A program made the position numbers and the translations under genes. The notes below the pieces were generated by a model, which worked only from the letters and a program-made list of their open reading frames with translations, did not search any database and had not been told where the DNA came from. A stretch of 64,000 nt of DNA from Rallus limicola (lineage: Eukaryota; Chordata; Aves; Gruiformes; Rallidae), in contig JAKCOZ010000005.1 of NCBI GenBank assembly GCA_022605955.1, positions 54,623,762-54,687,761 on the forward strand, given 5' to 3'. The first letter of the stretch is position 1. Each line of letters opens with the position of its first letter. Shown here piece after piece: positions 34,205 through 46,221 of the stretch.

Positions 34205-35131
34205 TCCATCCAGAGGGAGAAAGAAGTTGTAGCTTGAGGCCAACTTGGCAACTCTTCCCATTTAATTCCTCCCTGTTTCAGGCATTTTGCACTTGGGTTA
34301 TGACTGGGAAGCAGCCATTCATGGCACTGAGGCAGTGTTGCGTGAGCTATTGCCTGCTGAAGTGATATACAGTACAGCTATCTTTCTTACTGCAGAGGCT
34401 TAGTCTTCTGGGGGACGTTTTTAATGACTGCTAACATGCACCTTTATTATTAATGGGGCAGCTGGAGATGCTGTGTGCCTCACTAAAAAACCAGCTTCCT
34501 GCTGGGGACTGATTTTTTTTTCATGTGACTCATCGGAACACAACTGTGCAAGTCTATTCCAGTTAACAGGCATCCTACACCTGAACATCTGAGGACAGGA
34601 CCAAAACCACGTGCTGCTGTGCCTGTGTGAGAGAGGTGTGAAACAGGTCTGGAACACATGTTCTTTGTTGGAGTGCCCTGAGACAGAGAGGTGATCGCAT
34701 TACTTCACACAATGTGATTTATATTCAGGTGTAGCTGTTACAGCACAGTCTGTAGTGCAGTTGTTAAGACCCTCAATGGGACTTTTGGATACTTGCTTTG
34801 AAAGCTCACCATGTGGAGTTTGCAGTCTTGGAATTGTGTGGGTGCAGATTAGGGTTTTTCTCTGCAGTGCCAGAAATAACCTGTTGTGTGATAGGTTTAC
34901 AAGGGCTAGGATTCGTAGCAGCTTGTGTGCAAGTGGGACGCTTTGCTGTGCTCCACCAGTAGAAGTTCTTCAGTGCTGACAGCAGGGATGATATCTGTGT
35001 TTGTGTACCATGGTTCAGACTTTTATCTGAGGTGGATTGGTTCTACATGTGAGAAAGTGCTTATTCGATGCTCAGTGCTTGGTGGTGCTGCTAACACAAA
35101 AAGCTGGTGGAAAATGATTGAACTTAACATT
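34205..35131 (+). other. Intron 1 segment, nothing recognised
   Basis: No repeat, exon or RNA was recognised. Short open frames on both strands have no recognisable family. Confidence 0.5.
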
Positions 35132-35725
35132 TCATAGAATCATAAGGGTTGGAAGGGACCTGGAGAGATCATGAGGTTCAACCCCCTTGGCAAAGCAGGC
35201 TCCCTAGGACAGGTCACACAGGTCAGCATCCAGATGGGTCTGGAATATCTCCAGAGAAGGAGACTCCACCACCTCCCTGGGCAGCCTGTCCCAGGGCTCC
35301 CTCACCCTCACTGTGTGAAAGTTCCTCCTCATGTTGGTGTGGAGCTTCCTGTACTCTAACTTGCAGCCATTGCCCCTTGTCCTGTCACCACAGACACTGA
35401 AAAGGGGCTGGCTAATTCCCCCTGCATCCCATACTGAAGATATTTAGAAACATTAATAAGGTCCCCCCTTAGTCTTCTATTTCTCCAGGCTCAACAGCCC
35501 CAGCTCACTCAGCCTTTCTTCATAGGGGAGATGCTCAGGGCCCTTAATCATCTTTGTAGCCCTCCTCTGGACTCTCTCCAGGAGATCCCTGTCTTTTTTT
35601 ATACCAGGGAGCCCAGAACTGGACACAATACTCCAGGTGGGGCCTGACCAGGGCAGGGTTGAGGGGGAGGATCACCTCCTTCAACCTGCTGGCCACACTC
35701 CTCATGATGCACCCCAGGGGAAGAT
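35132..35725 (-). repeat. CR1 LINE fragment, antisense, about 590 bases
   Basis: It opens TCATAGAATCATAAGGGTTG and continues through the CCTCCCTGGGCAGCCTGTCC block to AGCCCAGAACTGGACACAAT and CTCATGATGCACCCCAGG. It is among the longer young copies in the window. The minus-strand frame contains the [14 protein letters not shown] motif. Confidence 0.95.
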
Positions 35726-36763
35726 TGATGGGGAAGATGGAAAACAAGATCACATCTAATGAGGCTTCCTAACTTTCTATCAGTTCTTGCTTCTTTCCAG
35801 GGTGGGATGGAATGGGAAAAAAAGTGAGGAATTGAGATAAGAAGAAAAACATAAACATTTTTTCCTCAGAAGAAACGTTCTCAAAAAATTAAGTCTGGTG
35901 AAGTGTCTGGGATGTCACTAAAGAAGTGCCACTTCTCACATGCATTGAAAAAAGAACCTTGGAGGAAGGAACAAAAGGCATTTTTTCAGCTGAAAACCAT
36001 AGTTCAGCTGTTGTCGGTGTGCTGAGCCAAATGTGTCCCGATGATGTGATTCATCCAGCACAAGGCCTGCCTGCTGTCACTCTTCTTGGAGGCCGCTTTG
36101 GCAGTGGGCATGGATTTGTATCTCTGGCTGTGTGCCACAAAGCTCAGTGCTTTGCAGGGAGCATTGGACTGACTTCAAGGTGTGGTTAAGTGCACAGCTG
36201 ACATCTGACCTGGTGTCTTCGTGGACATATGGATCCAAAAGCTATGCCTTCTGAAGGCCATCTTCTCTCAGATGCAGACCTCACTGGCTGGTCAGAAGGT
36301 AGACCTAAAAGGTTGAGATAGCACTTTACCCATAGATGTGCTGTGTCAGGCAAAAGCAACCAAGAGTCGTCTTAGCTGGGTTTTCCAGTGCATCCTGTTT
36401 GTATCCACACATTCAGTGCTGGAAAGGAGGTTAATTAGATCAAATTAGGGCAACTCTATTTCTAGGTAGGGTCTGTGCAGTGTTTTTGTTCACATCTGCT
36501 TTGAAGTGAATTCAGAGCAACTTTTTCAACATCCTTGTGAAGACAGGCATCCTTGGCTATGGGCTTAGAGAAGTCAGCTAGATGAAAAGATGTCTGGATG
36601 TGGGCAGACTCTAGAGGACTTGCTTGAACACTGGCATTGTGCACAGATGGAACAGTGGCTCTTCTGAGAGCCAAGGTTTCTAGTGCAGTGGAAATACCAC
36701 TCTGGTGAGCATGCACATGTGATTTCGCTGTGGTGCTCACTCTCAAATTTGAGTGTATAACTT
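35726..36763 (+). other. Intron 1 segment, nothing recognised
   Basis: The sequence is unique-looking with short frames only. No exon with good splice signals was found. Confidence 0.5.
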
Positions 36764-37067
36764 TCACAGAATCACAGAGCGTTAGGAGTTGGAAGGGATC
36801 TCGAAAGATCTAGTCCAGCTCCCCTGCCAGAGCAGGGTCATCCAGACTAAATCACTCAGGAACACATCCAGGCAGGGTTTGAATGTCTCCAGAGAAGGAG
36901 ACTCCACAACCTCTCTGGGCAGCCTGTCCCAGGGCTCTGCCACCCTCACAGTGACAGATTTCCTCCTGACATTCCCATGGAGCTTCCTCTGCTCCAGCTT
37001 GCACCCCCTGCCCCTTGTCCTGTTGCTGCCACCGCTGAGAAGAGCAAATAATAATGCTGGTTCCTGG
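36764..37067 (-). repeat. CR1 LINE fragment with unusual 5' junction (copy A)
   Basis: It is an antisense copy from TCACAGAATCACAGAGCG to GCTGAGAAGAGC. It is followed by a non-consensus block, AAATAATAATGCTGGTTCC, that also ends the copy at 38559. Both copies share the GGAACACATCCAGG and GACATTCCCATGGAGCTTCC variants, so they come from one subfamily. The sense copy at 52290 belongs to the same subfamily but lacks the block. Confidence 0.93.
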
Positions 37068-38558
37068 GATGCTCACAGGTGAAGAGTTTTTGGTTTAGTT
37101 GCAGACAGAAGTTAGAGCCCATTTTAAGGATTTTCTGATCACAGCTGTGGAGAAAAAAAATCAAGGTTCTGATCACTTCCTCTGCTTTTTGGCTTGTTTG
37201 GTTCGTTGGTTTTTTCCCTGTGGCAAAGTGGTCCTAATGATGTGTTTGTTACCTGGCAAAAGATCACCTTAGAGCAGAATCCTCTGGTGGCTTAATGACT
37301 GTTGGTCTTCACATCCTTCCTGTGGGTGACGGATAGTGAGTATCTGGGTAAAATAAACCATCCTGTTTTGTTCACATTCCCTGAGTTTTTTTGCTGCCCT
37401 CCTTGGGACTGTGGGCAGGAACTGTATTTTAGAGCAGCCTGAATTGCCAAATATCCTTTATGCACATGAAGAGAAGTTTCATTACTCTTCATTTCAGGGT
37501 TAGGGTCACTATCTCCTGTTATGTTCAGGTATTCAGAAGCAGGTGTCTCTCATAGCCTTCTGGAGTTTCACCATGCAGTTTGAACTGAGTATGTTGGCAC
37601 AAGGTCTTCTGCATTTATGCCTTCCCTGTGTGTTGCAGTGGCTTAAGCCATTCTCCTTGGTCCTGACTTTCCCTTTTCATCCTGTCTCCCCCACTCCTTC
37701 TCCCCCTGTGTCTGTGGCATCGGACTTGGGTGGCTGAAGGGAAGATCTGGAAGGAAATAGCGGTCTCTTTGATGTGCAGAACCCTTCCTCCCCCCTCCCC
37801 ATTTTTTATATGCTCTGAACAAAAATTGTGTCTGTGTATTCCCAAACTGAAGAATACATGATTGCTGTTCCCAGCCTTCCTCTGAGAGTAGGCTTTGACA
37901 TCATTCATACTCTATAATTTATGGTATTTTTGTAGCAGCCTGTTAAGGTCTGGAAGAGAGTAAAAGGGATGATTTGGAAAGGACAGAACAGCCCTGTACC
38001 TTGTGGTAGGTCTGTGGGTGAGCAGGTTCCTGGTCTTTGGAGTGACTGCTGGGTCTCTCTTTATCAAGGAATATTTTTTTTTTTAAGGTTTGTGTTGTTC
38101 TGCCTAATGTAAGCACTTGCTCCTTGTCAAACACACCCTCATATGCCCTGTTAGGACTTTGCACCTCATTCCTGGGTGTTTTAAAGGCAGATTACAGAAT
38201 GTCTTGTAACTCATCATCTGTTGATTTTTTTAACCTGGTTTCTTATGGAAACAAGGCTTATGTGAACATCCTGCCTCCATCTCTACTCCCTCCCCCTGTA
38301 CCTTCTGAATCTATTGGCCAAATCCAAGCAAATTTGCCAGGAGTCAAAGTGAAAAACATGGAACTGTGATGGAGTATAAGAACAAGTGGACAGCTAGAAA
38401 AAAGGAGAGCCCCTTGGTTCTCCTGCAGTGGGAAAGCTGTAGGATTAGTTCGTTCCTGAAGATGATCTCCATAAATTTTGGGGGTCTTAGCAAAGATGCA
38501 TCTAGTTAACATCCAACTTCAGACAGTGATCAACAGGAGATGTGCAGAGAAGAGTATA
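37068..38558 (+). other. Intron 1 segment between twin CR1 copies
   Basis: No repeat or exon was recognised. The flanking sequences of the two CR1 copies do not look duplicated beyond the shared junction block. Confidence 0.5.
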
Positions 38559-38851
38559 ATCACAGAACATTGTGTTGAAAGGTACCTCAAAAGACCATCC
38601 AGTCCAACCCCCCTGCCAGAGCAGGATCACCCAGAATAAATCACTCAGGAACACATCCAGGATGGTTTGAATGTCTCCAGAGAAGGAGACTCCACAACCT
38701 CTCTGGGCAGCCTGTCCCAGGGCTTTGCCACCCTCACAGTGACAAAGTTCCTCCTGACATTCCCATGGAGCTTCCTCTGCTCCAGCACCCACTGCCCCTT
38801 GTTCTGTCACTGCCATCCCAGAGAAGAGCAAATAATAATGCTGGTTCCTGG
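38559..38851 (-). repeat. CR1 LINE fragment with unusual 5' junction (copy B)
   Basis: ATCACAGAACATTGTGTTGA, then AGGTACCTC and CCATCCAGTCCAACCCCC, starts the antisense copy. It ends with the same AAATAATAATGCTGGTTCC block as copy A, 1.8 kb away. A small deletion relative to copy A is present near GCTCCAGCACCCACTGCCCC. Confidence 0.93.
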
Positions 38852-41800
38852 TGCACTTCCATTCTTCACTGATCCACGCTTGGGAAGTTCTTTTGATGGG
38901 CATTTCTTCCTTCAATTTGTGTAACTGCTGTTTAGACAGCAGAGAATCTGGCCAGAAGATGCAGTTCTGTAGGAAGGTGGCTTTGTTCTGCTGTTGTAGA
39001 ATTGTTTGTCTCTGTTCCTGCTGGTTCTTTGGGTACGTTTTTTCAGCTGATGAATGGGGACGACTCCCAGGAAAACCTGAAGTCAGGTTCCCCCTATATA
39101 TATGGTGACAGAGAAGGAGGAAGAAAACAAAGTGTTTGCCTGTTTGGTATGAATAAGCATCCTGTGAAGCTCACAAAACTTTTATTTCTTAATTCCTTCC
39201 AGCACACAGATAAACTAGCCTGGGAGGAGAGATCTTGGCTTCATGCTGTTTGTCTACATATTGGGGCAGTACTGGGATGCCAGGATTCTTACAGGGTACA
39301 CCTGCCTTTGTTTGGGACTTTAAGGTGATGTGGTAAAAACCAGGGAATGTTTCTATAGGATACTTTCAGGTTTTGGTCTGAAATTCAACGATTAAAGGAT
39401 TCAACTTCCAGAACCACAGCTATTGGTAAAGGTCTGTAGAGCATCACAGGCAATGGTTGTGAACCATTTGCAGTTTTAAAGAATGGAGAGAATGGAGTTG
39501 TTTTATTAAGGCTACAGAAAATGTTATAAAATATTCATGGTGATCATCTCCTCTTATTTGAAATAATAAATCCAAGGTTAATTTTGTACTTGGAGAAAAC
39601 GGTGGCTGACTGTTGGCCCTCTATTTCTTTGCTGGTGTAATGTAGAGATAATACTTAATATTTTATCTACTTTGCAAGGATGTTATTAAGCTCACAAATA
39701 TGTCATGGTGCCCAGAGAACAAAAAGTGAGCTTCCCCTTCTTTCTCCTGCAGGCTAGTGAGAGAGAGAGAGAGGGTTCTGCAGTCATTTCAGACATCCCA
39801 GCTCCTGAAGAGCCCAGGGAAAGAAACGCTGCTGCACAAGAGGGCTTGTATAAGGTGTAAAAGAAAATGTTAATACTCAGTGTAACTTTTGGCTTGGGGA
39901 AAAAAAAAAAAGGCAATAAAGAAATGCCACCACTTCTGTCTGTTTGTTTGAGGGGCTAAGTTCCTAGGAATTATTCTTGTCACTCACGCCCCCCATCGCA
40001 TCGCCAGTTGTGACATTCCTGACCTGTGTTGGAAATTACAATTTGACATTGTGGTGACTGAACTGAACGAGGGGAAAATGCCCCAGGGTTTTATAAATAG
40101 GATTTAAAGCAACCTCCCTATGGTTGCATTTTATTATTCTGCTGTATGGGTTTCTGTTGGGGTTTGTTGGTTTGGCTTTATTTCCCCCCCACCCACCAAA
40201 GAAATGAATGCTGGTTTTTAATATTGCCATGTAGCAACAACATGAAGCCTTTCTAGTCACTGCTGCTGCACAAAGTATTGTAAAGTCTGACATCTCTTTG
40301 AAGAGCTGCTCTTACCCACCGCTGCTATTTTTATTTTTGAGTTGTTCTCTGCTAGAATATAATTTTTTTTTATGTTTTGTCCTCACATGCCCTGAATTTT
40401 CAAGCCATTTTCAGATCATCTTACAACAAATCAATTGCTCTCTCTCCTCCTCCTCTTCTTCCTCTGCTCTTACTAACTTTTACTGGACTATCCCTTTGAA
40501 AAATCTAGCTGAAGGATAGTTGTGGTGTTTTGTTTTGGTTTTTTTTTTCTTCTTTCCTTGAACTCAAAACATGGTCTTTTGAGAAATACCTGCTGGAAGC
40601 ACTGACCTACAAAATCTATTAGGCTCTCCCCGCTCATTTATGTAACGCTGCTGGATGGGAGGACTCTGCTCTGCTTTGGAAGTGAAATGCAAAGTTCAGT
40701 CTTGCTTTCATAAGTGTGAGCACAGAGTGGTGGCTGATAACCAGGTAACATCTGGAGACCTACAGAAGGTGGTTTATGAATTTCTCTGTTGTTTTTTTAC
40801 CTTACAGGTTTGCAGAGGTTCCTTGAGAGCAGGGAGCGTTTCAGCAGGTTTAACGTGCAAGTGCTGGTTTCTCTGGGCTGGCTGTTGACCTCCAGGAGCA
40901 TGACAGGAGAAATCAGGCTGAGAGCCCTGATAAGAGAGCTTGGAAAAGAGAGATGCTGAAAGTTATCAGTGAAATGACTTTATTTTGCCCATTTCTGAGC
41001 TGTTTAAACATAAACAGCATCACAAGACCAGTTGGGAGCTATGTGCATGGAGTTGGGTTGAGTACTCAGTGCTATTTCACGGTGCTGGTTGTGGTCCTTG
41101 CAGTGCTGGACTGGAGCTGCCCACAGATCCAGTCCTCATGGGAATTGGGAAAGGACTGTTCCAGCCAGACAGCAAATAAGAGCTGTCTTTCTCTGCCAGA
41201 TAGCTCGAGATAAAGAGTAGTCCTGAGACATTTTTGAGCCACTTCAGCTTGTTTTATTTGCCTGTAGGAAGATCAGATGCTGGGGCAGAGTTTGTGCTGG
41301 AGTCCTAGGGGTCCTGTGGTTGATGGAGAGGTACAGTACTGGCAGTTAATGACTTTGCTTTGTTGGCAGAGCCAACAACCTTTAGCAACTGCCTTTAGCT
41401 TCTTGCTCTGCATTCTTAGTCTTATGAGTAGAGCTGCATTTGCTCTGCTCATGCTGTGAACCGTGTGGATGTCAGGCAACTCCCAGCAAGAAGCCGTGAT
41501 AGCTCTCCCCTGTGGTAGCCCTGGTGAGCCCCATTGTGTGGGGTGGGCTCTGAATAGGGGCATAACTTGCTGCTCTCTGCCTATAAAAGACAGTGGGGAT
41601 GTATCCATAATTTCAGTACTGCTCAGCATAGGATACAAGAGGTTAAGGAGCCTGTGTGTCAGTATTTACCAGTTTCTTCATTGAATTTTGCAAATGTGTC
41701 CTTGTTAGCCAGAAAGAAAATGTTGTAACTGTGATCAAATGGTACTTGTAGTGTGGCAGAGAGGGGTGTCAAACAGGGGGAGCTGTTTGTAGGGCATGTC

Positions 41801-41878
41801 CAAGGGAGAAATATTTCTTCCCTCCGTTTCTGAATGCACAGTCAGGATGATAGTACCTGAAGGGAGCATATTAACAGA
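38852..41878 (+). other. Intron 1 segment, microsatellite only
   Basis: A (GA)n run at 39758-39774 and an A12 run at about 39900-39911 are present. Short frames on both strands have no recognisable family, and no exon is supported. Confidence 0.5.
39758..39774. repeat. (GA)n microsatellite
   Basis: About eight uninterrupted GA units. Confidence 0.9.
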
Positions 41879-42186
41879 AGGGGAATCAACTTGTTAAAAG
41901 GGCAGACAATAGCAGGAGAAGGGGAATGGATTAAAGCTAAAGCAGGGAAGGTTTAGATGAGATATTACAGGGAAGCTCATTACAGAGAGAGTGGTGAGGG
42001 GCTAGAACAGGCTACCCAGAGAGGTGGTGGGTGCCCCATCTCTGGAGGTCTTCAAGACCAGGTTGGCTGGGGCCCTGGGCAACCTTGTGTAGCTCCAGGC
42101 CTGGAGGTTGGTGGCTCTGCCTGTGGCAGGGGGGTTGGAGCTCTGTGATCCTTGGGGTCCCTTCCAACCCATGCCATTCTATGATT
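41879..42186 (+). repeat. CR1 LINE fragment
   Basis: It is a sense copy from GGGGAATCAACTTGTT through GAGAGGTGGTGGGTGCCCCA and GGAGCTCTGTGATCCTTGGG to ATGCCATTCTATGATTAG. It belongs to the same subfamily as 11633 and 62629 in the opposite orientation. Confidence 0.95.
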
Positions 42187-42739
42187 AGTCTTGCTAGAAA
42201 GATGGAAATGTAAACAGGTGCTTGTAAACACATCACTTAAAGATTTTATGAATTATTGGTGATCTTTTGAATTTTGGTTGTTATAGACATAATTAGCAAC
42301 TTAGTCACACTCTGTTCTTCATAAATATGCCCCTAATGAGAAGTGTGGCTCAGTATCAGAAGTTTAGCTCTATGCCCTGAAAGATCTTCCAGTGGTGGTG
42401 CTGCAAAGGCATCTAGTTCTGCTCTGTCAAAGCGTAAAAGTGCAAGGAGCAGGGAAGATAAAATATTGTGTGCTTGGAGTAGATCAGATGAGAAGGGCAA
42501 CCAGCCATAAATTAGAACTTGCACTTGCCTGGCATTGACATGTGAGATGAGTGGAGAAGAAAGTTCTGAGTTTCCCTCTAAAACCAATTTTGGGGGTTTT
42601 CACCACGGTGACAGTTCACTCAACCTTTATGGCCTGTTGGATGATGGAAGTTAAAGCACAGCAGTGCCTATAATCTATACTACATCAGGTTATGACGTGG
42701 CTGATATGATATACAGCTGCTTTTCAGCACTTGGTCTGA
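42187..42739 (+). other. Intron 1 segment, nothing recognised
   Basis: This is a short unique-looking gap between two sense CR1 copies. No feature is supported. Confidence 0.5.
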
Positions 42740-43601
42740 GTTACCAAGGAGCTACTCAGAGCTAGATTAATTTGGAACACATCCTTTGGTGCACATCTGG
42801 ACAGATTAGAGAGCTGGGCAATCACCAATGGCATGAGGTTTAACAAGGGCAAGTACACCTGGGAAGGGGCAACCCTGGCTATAGATACAGACTGGGGGAT
42901 CAGATGCTGGAGGCCAGCCATGCTGAGAGGGATTTGGGGGTCTTGATCAACAGCAAGTTACCCATAAACTAGCAGTGTGCCCAGGCCAACCCTATCCTGG
43001 GGTGCATCAAGCCCAGCATGGCCAGCTGGTCCAGGGAGGGGATTGTCCAGCTCTGCACTGCGCTGGGGCAGCCTCACCTCGAGCACTGGGGGCAGTTTTG
43101 GGTGCCACAGGACAAGAGGGACACAAAACTACTGTGGAGTGTCCAGAGGCAATGAGGATGGTGAAGAGTCTGGAGGGGAAGGCTTACAAGGAGAGGCTGA
43201 AGTCCATTGGCTTGTTCAGCCTGGATAAGAGGAGGCTGAGGGGAGACCTCATGGGGGTCTGTGGTTTCCTGATGAGGGGGAGTGAAGGGGCAGGTGCTGA
43301 TCTCCTCTCTTTGGGGACCAGTGATAGAACCCAAGGGAACAGCATGAAGCTGCGACAGGGGAGATTTAGGCTGGATGTTAAGAAGAGGCTCTTTCCTGAG
43401 AGGGGGGTCAGGCATTGGGTCAGGCATTGGCTCAGGCTCCCCAGGGAAGTGGCCACAACCCTGAGCTGGGCTGAGGGCAAGAAGCATCTGGACGATACCC
43501 TCAGTCCCATGCTCTGACTGGGCTGGCCCTGTGTGGAGCCAGGAGTTGGACTTGATGATCCTTATGGGTCCCTTTCAATTCAGGAGATTCTAGGATTCTA
43601 T
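42740..43601 (+). repeat. CR1 LINE fragment, the longest sense copy
   Basis: It is about 860 bases, reaching further 5' than the others: the segment around 42,900 (AGGGATTTGGGGGTCTTGAT) lies well upstream of the usual truncation point. It then passes CCTGGGGTGCATCAAGCCCA and the CTTGTTCAGCCTGG block to the tail TTCTAGGATTCTATGAC. An in-frame relic (42975-43517) keeps [16 protein letters not shown], with an internal 12-bp duplication (GTCAGGCATTGG, twice) near 43408-43431. Confidence 0.95.
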
Positions 43602-43759
43602 GACAGGCAGAACCTGACATGGTCTTTGATAGTTTTGCTATTCATACAGATTCCAGAGTTGGGGGAAGTTTTGTCCCCCCCTTAGAGTTTTTCGGATTTG
43701 GACACTTTCAAAGTAGTTTTTTGTGAGCCCCAAGGATTGAGCAGTGGTCATCTAATACA
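43602..43759 (+). other. Intron gap before ancient CR1
   Basis: This short stretch holds no recognised feature. Confidence 0.4.
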
Positions 43760-44560
43760 AGGATCACAGAACTGTCAGAGGTATGGAGAAATTACTAATG
43801 ACTTAATGAGCAGGGTCACCTGTATCGCTCTTAATGCATACATGTCTAAGCCATTTTTAAAGCATCAGTGGTAGAGATTTGCCCATCTTCCAGGCAGTGT
43901 GTTCCAGTACTTCATTTACTGTGATTTCCTAAATCTTTCTGGATGTAGTTCAGACCCAGTGCTTCTCCTGGTCACCTTATGACCGGTCTCTTCCTCAGCA
44001 GCAATATCTTAAAGATCTCGGGACCTTTTTTCTTGTTTTCCCTCATCTTTACTAAACAAACCAAATTCTCCCACATACTCTGTGTAGCTATACTTTCTAG
44101 AATTTTTCTTACCTTCTTTGTCTTCTGGGCTCTACCCAGTGAGCCTACACCTTTCTGAAAGTTTGGTTCCTCAAATTAGACACGGTTCTTCAGCTGAGGT
44201 TTTGCCAGTGAGAGCCTTGCAGGGAAGAATTACTTCATGTCCTTAATGTACAATGGATTATCCATCTCACTTCAGTGTCTGAATTTTTGGCAACAGCACA
44301 ATGAGTGATGCAGCTTCAGCTTGGGGTTTCCTCTAAACTCCCAGTCCTCTTCCAGAAAACAGCAGCTATTCCCTGCATTGTGCCTGTGCAACAGATTCTC
44401 CACGTAGGTGGGAGCAACCTTGTGCTTCTACAAATAATCCTCTTTTTCCAGCTGATTTCTCCAGGTTGTTAAAACCATTCCAGATCTTCCTCCAATGTAC
44501 TTTCCTGTTTAATATAATTTAAAACATAATGTTTAAGGTCCCTATTATGTAAATAACATG
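43760..44560 (-). repeat. Ancient CR1 LINE copy, antisense
   Basis: Diverged sequence keeps the CR1 order in reverse: GTGTTCCAGTACTTCATTTAC (tail side), CTCAAATTAGACACGGTTCT (the consensus CAGAACTGGACACAGTATTC segment), TTCAGCTGAGGTTTTGCCAG, then CAGCTTGGGGTTTCCTCT. This resembles older amniote CR1 lineages rather than the young avian copies. Many substitutions and indels are present and no frame remains. Confidence 0.6.
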
Positions 44561-46172
44561 TGCTAAAAGGACCCTCCCCTCACCATAGCATCATTCTGTT
44601 TGTCAGTGAGCCACTGAGAGCAACTTGGGCACTCTTCCACCCAGTGGAAAAGTTTTTCCACCATGTCTGGTACTGGGCAGTATCAGGAGCTGTACTGGCA
44701 CTGATCTGCAGTGTCTCCTGTCCTTCACTGCTCACAAACCTGAGAAAGCAGCTGTATTAATTTGATGGGATTTCATCTTGAGGAACCTCTGACTATCATT
44801 CTCCTGTTTGGTTTGCTTGGTTGTTTTTATGTGTAGACAGTTTGATTATTTAATAAGGTATTTTTATGGGAACAGAGACCAGGCTGCCTGTTATATTGAG
44901 CTGCTCATATTTCTTTTTTATTTACTTTCCCAATCTTTCAGAATTTGTTTTGCCCAACTGGAGTTATAAAAGGTTCCTGTAGCATTTCTAAACTAAGGTC
45001 TCAGAAACAAGACCAGTGCTTCTTTTTCTTCCTGGACATTTCAGACAAAAAAATGTTGATATGAACTGTCTCCCTATAAATACAGAAGTTCCAGACAGAG
45101 CTTGGTTTAGTGCCACCTCTTTAGAATTTACTGTTCCACAGAACAGTGATTGCTGAGGCATGTTTAAGACACAGTATTTCATTTCTCTATTAAGAACTCA
45201 AAATTTATATGTTAAGATGATTTTCTAATATTCCCCTACGTTGATGAGATGATTGAGGCCAGGCATGGGCATATAATGAGACAAAATTGTTGGCAGAGTT
45301 ATCAGCAACTTAGAAATGAACTTTTTCCACTTATTTTGTGATCTTTCTCTTGAGTGTTTTTTGCCAGTGAAGTCATCTCAGCATATTGTTCACAGATGGT
45401 GACATTGTTAGATGTGGTACATGACAAGCAAAGGTTCAGGTACCATTTGGAGTTAGATTTAAGTGCTCTGTAGATATCACCCTGACCTTTACACAGGTTG
45501 AAACATCCACCTACATAACGAATTATAGGAGGCCAAATGAATAGTGAAGCAGAAACTGTTTAATTACCAGAAGAAATGTATTTAATGGTCCCAATAAATA
45601 CACTGTGTGAGTGTTGAGGAGATCAACTGAGATTGTCCAGTTCAGGACATCTAGCTGACTGCTTTTTGACCTGTGGCCTTGGAAAGTCAAAACCATCTGT
45701 TAAAACCACCAGCCAAACAGTTCCCACTTCACTGCACAAAAAGGCTGTTGAGTTGGACCAACAGTTGCAGCAACATTTGTGGGAGGCCTCGATGGCAAAG
45801 GGGCTGCAATTCAAGTACAAATCTAGCCCATGCATGAAAAATATCTGTCAGTAATTTGTGAAGGACATCTGAACAGGGAGCAGCGACTGGGCAGATGTTA
45901 GAACAGCCTGTGGTCAGATCTGCCATAGCATGTATTAGTTCTCACCTTGGGTAGGAGAATCTTCTTTCTAGCTCACTGGACATGGTCTCTGGGAGGAAGT
46001 GTCTCCCTGCAGCCACCCAGGGAGAAGGTGAACAGCTGAGCTTGTTGGGCCCACTTGCCACATACCAAGCCCCAGCTGGATAGCTCACGACCATATTAGT
46101 TTCTAAAAATTCCTGAAAATAATTTTTCAAGTCCACAAAGATCAGCATGTCTCTCTTGTTAGTGTGGCTCAC

Positions 46173-46221
<49 letters not shown>

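Noticed and set aside
42975..43517. Plus-strand frame of 180 codons
   Set aside because: It is the CR1 reverse-transcriptase tail within the repeat at 42740-43601 and not a host gene.
45633..45854. Plus-strand frame of 73 codons in intron 1
   Set aside because: The composition looked protein-like, but it starts at TTG, has no splice context, and a minus-strand frame overlaps it.
46173..46221. CRISPR-like or satellite array
   Set aside because: It is a simple TAA microsatellite without spacers, and the host is a vertebrate. No CRISPR array occurs anywhere in the window.
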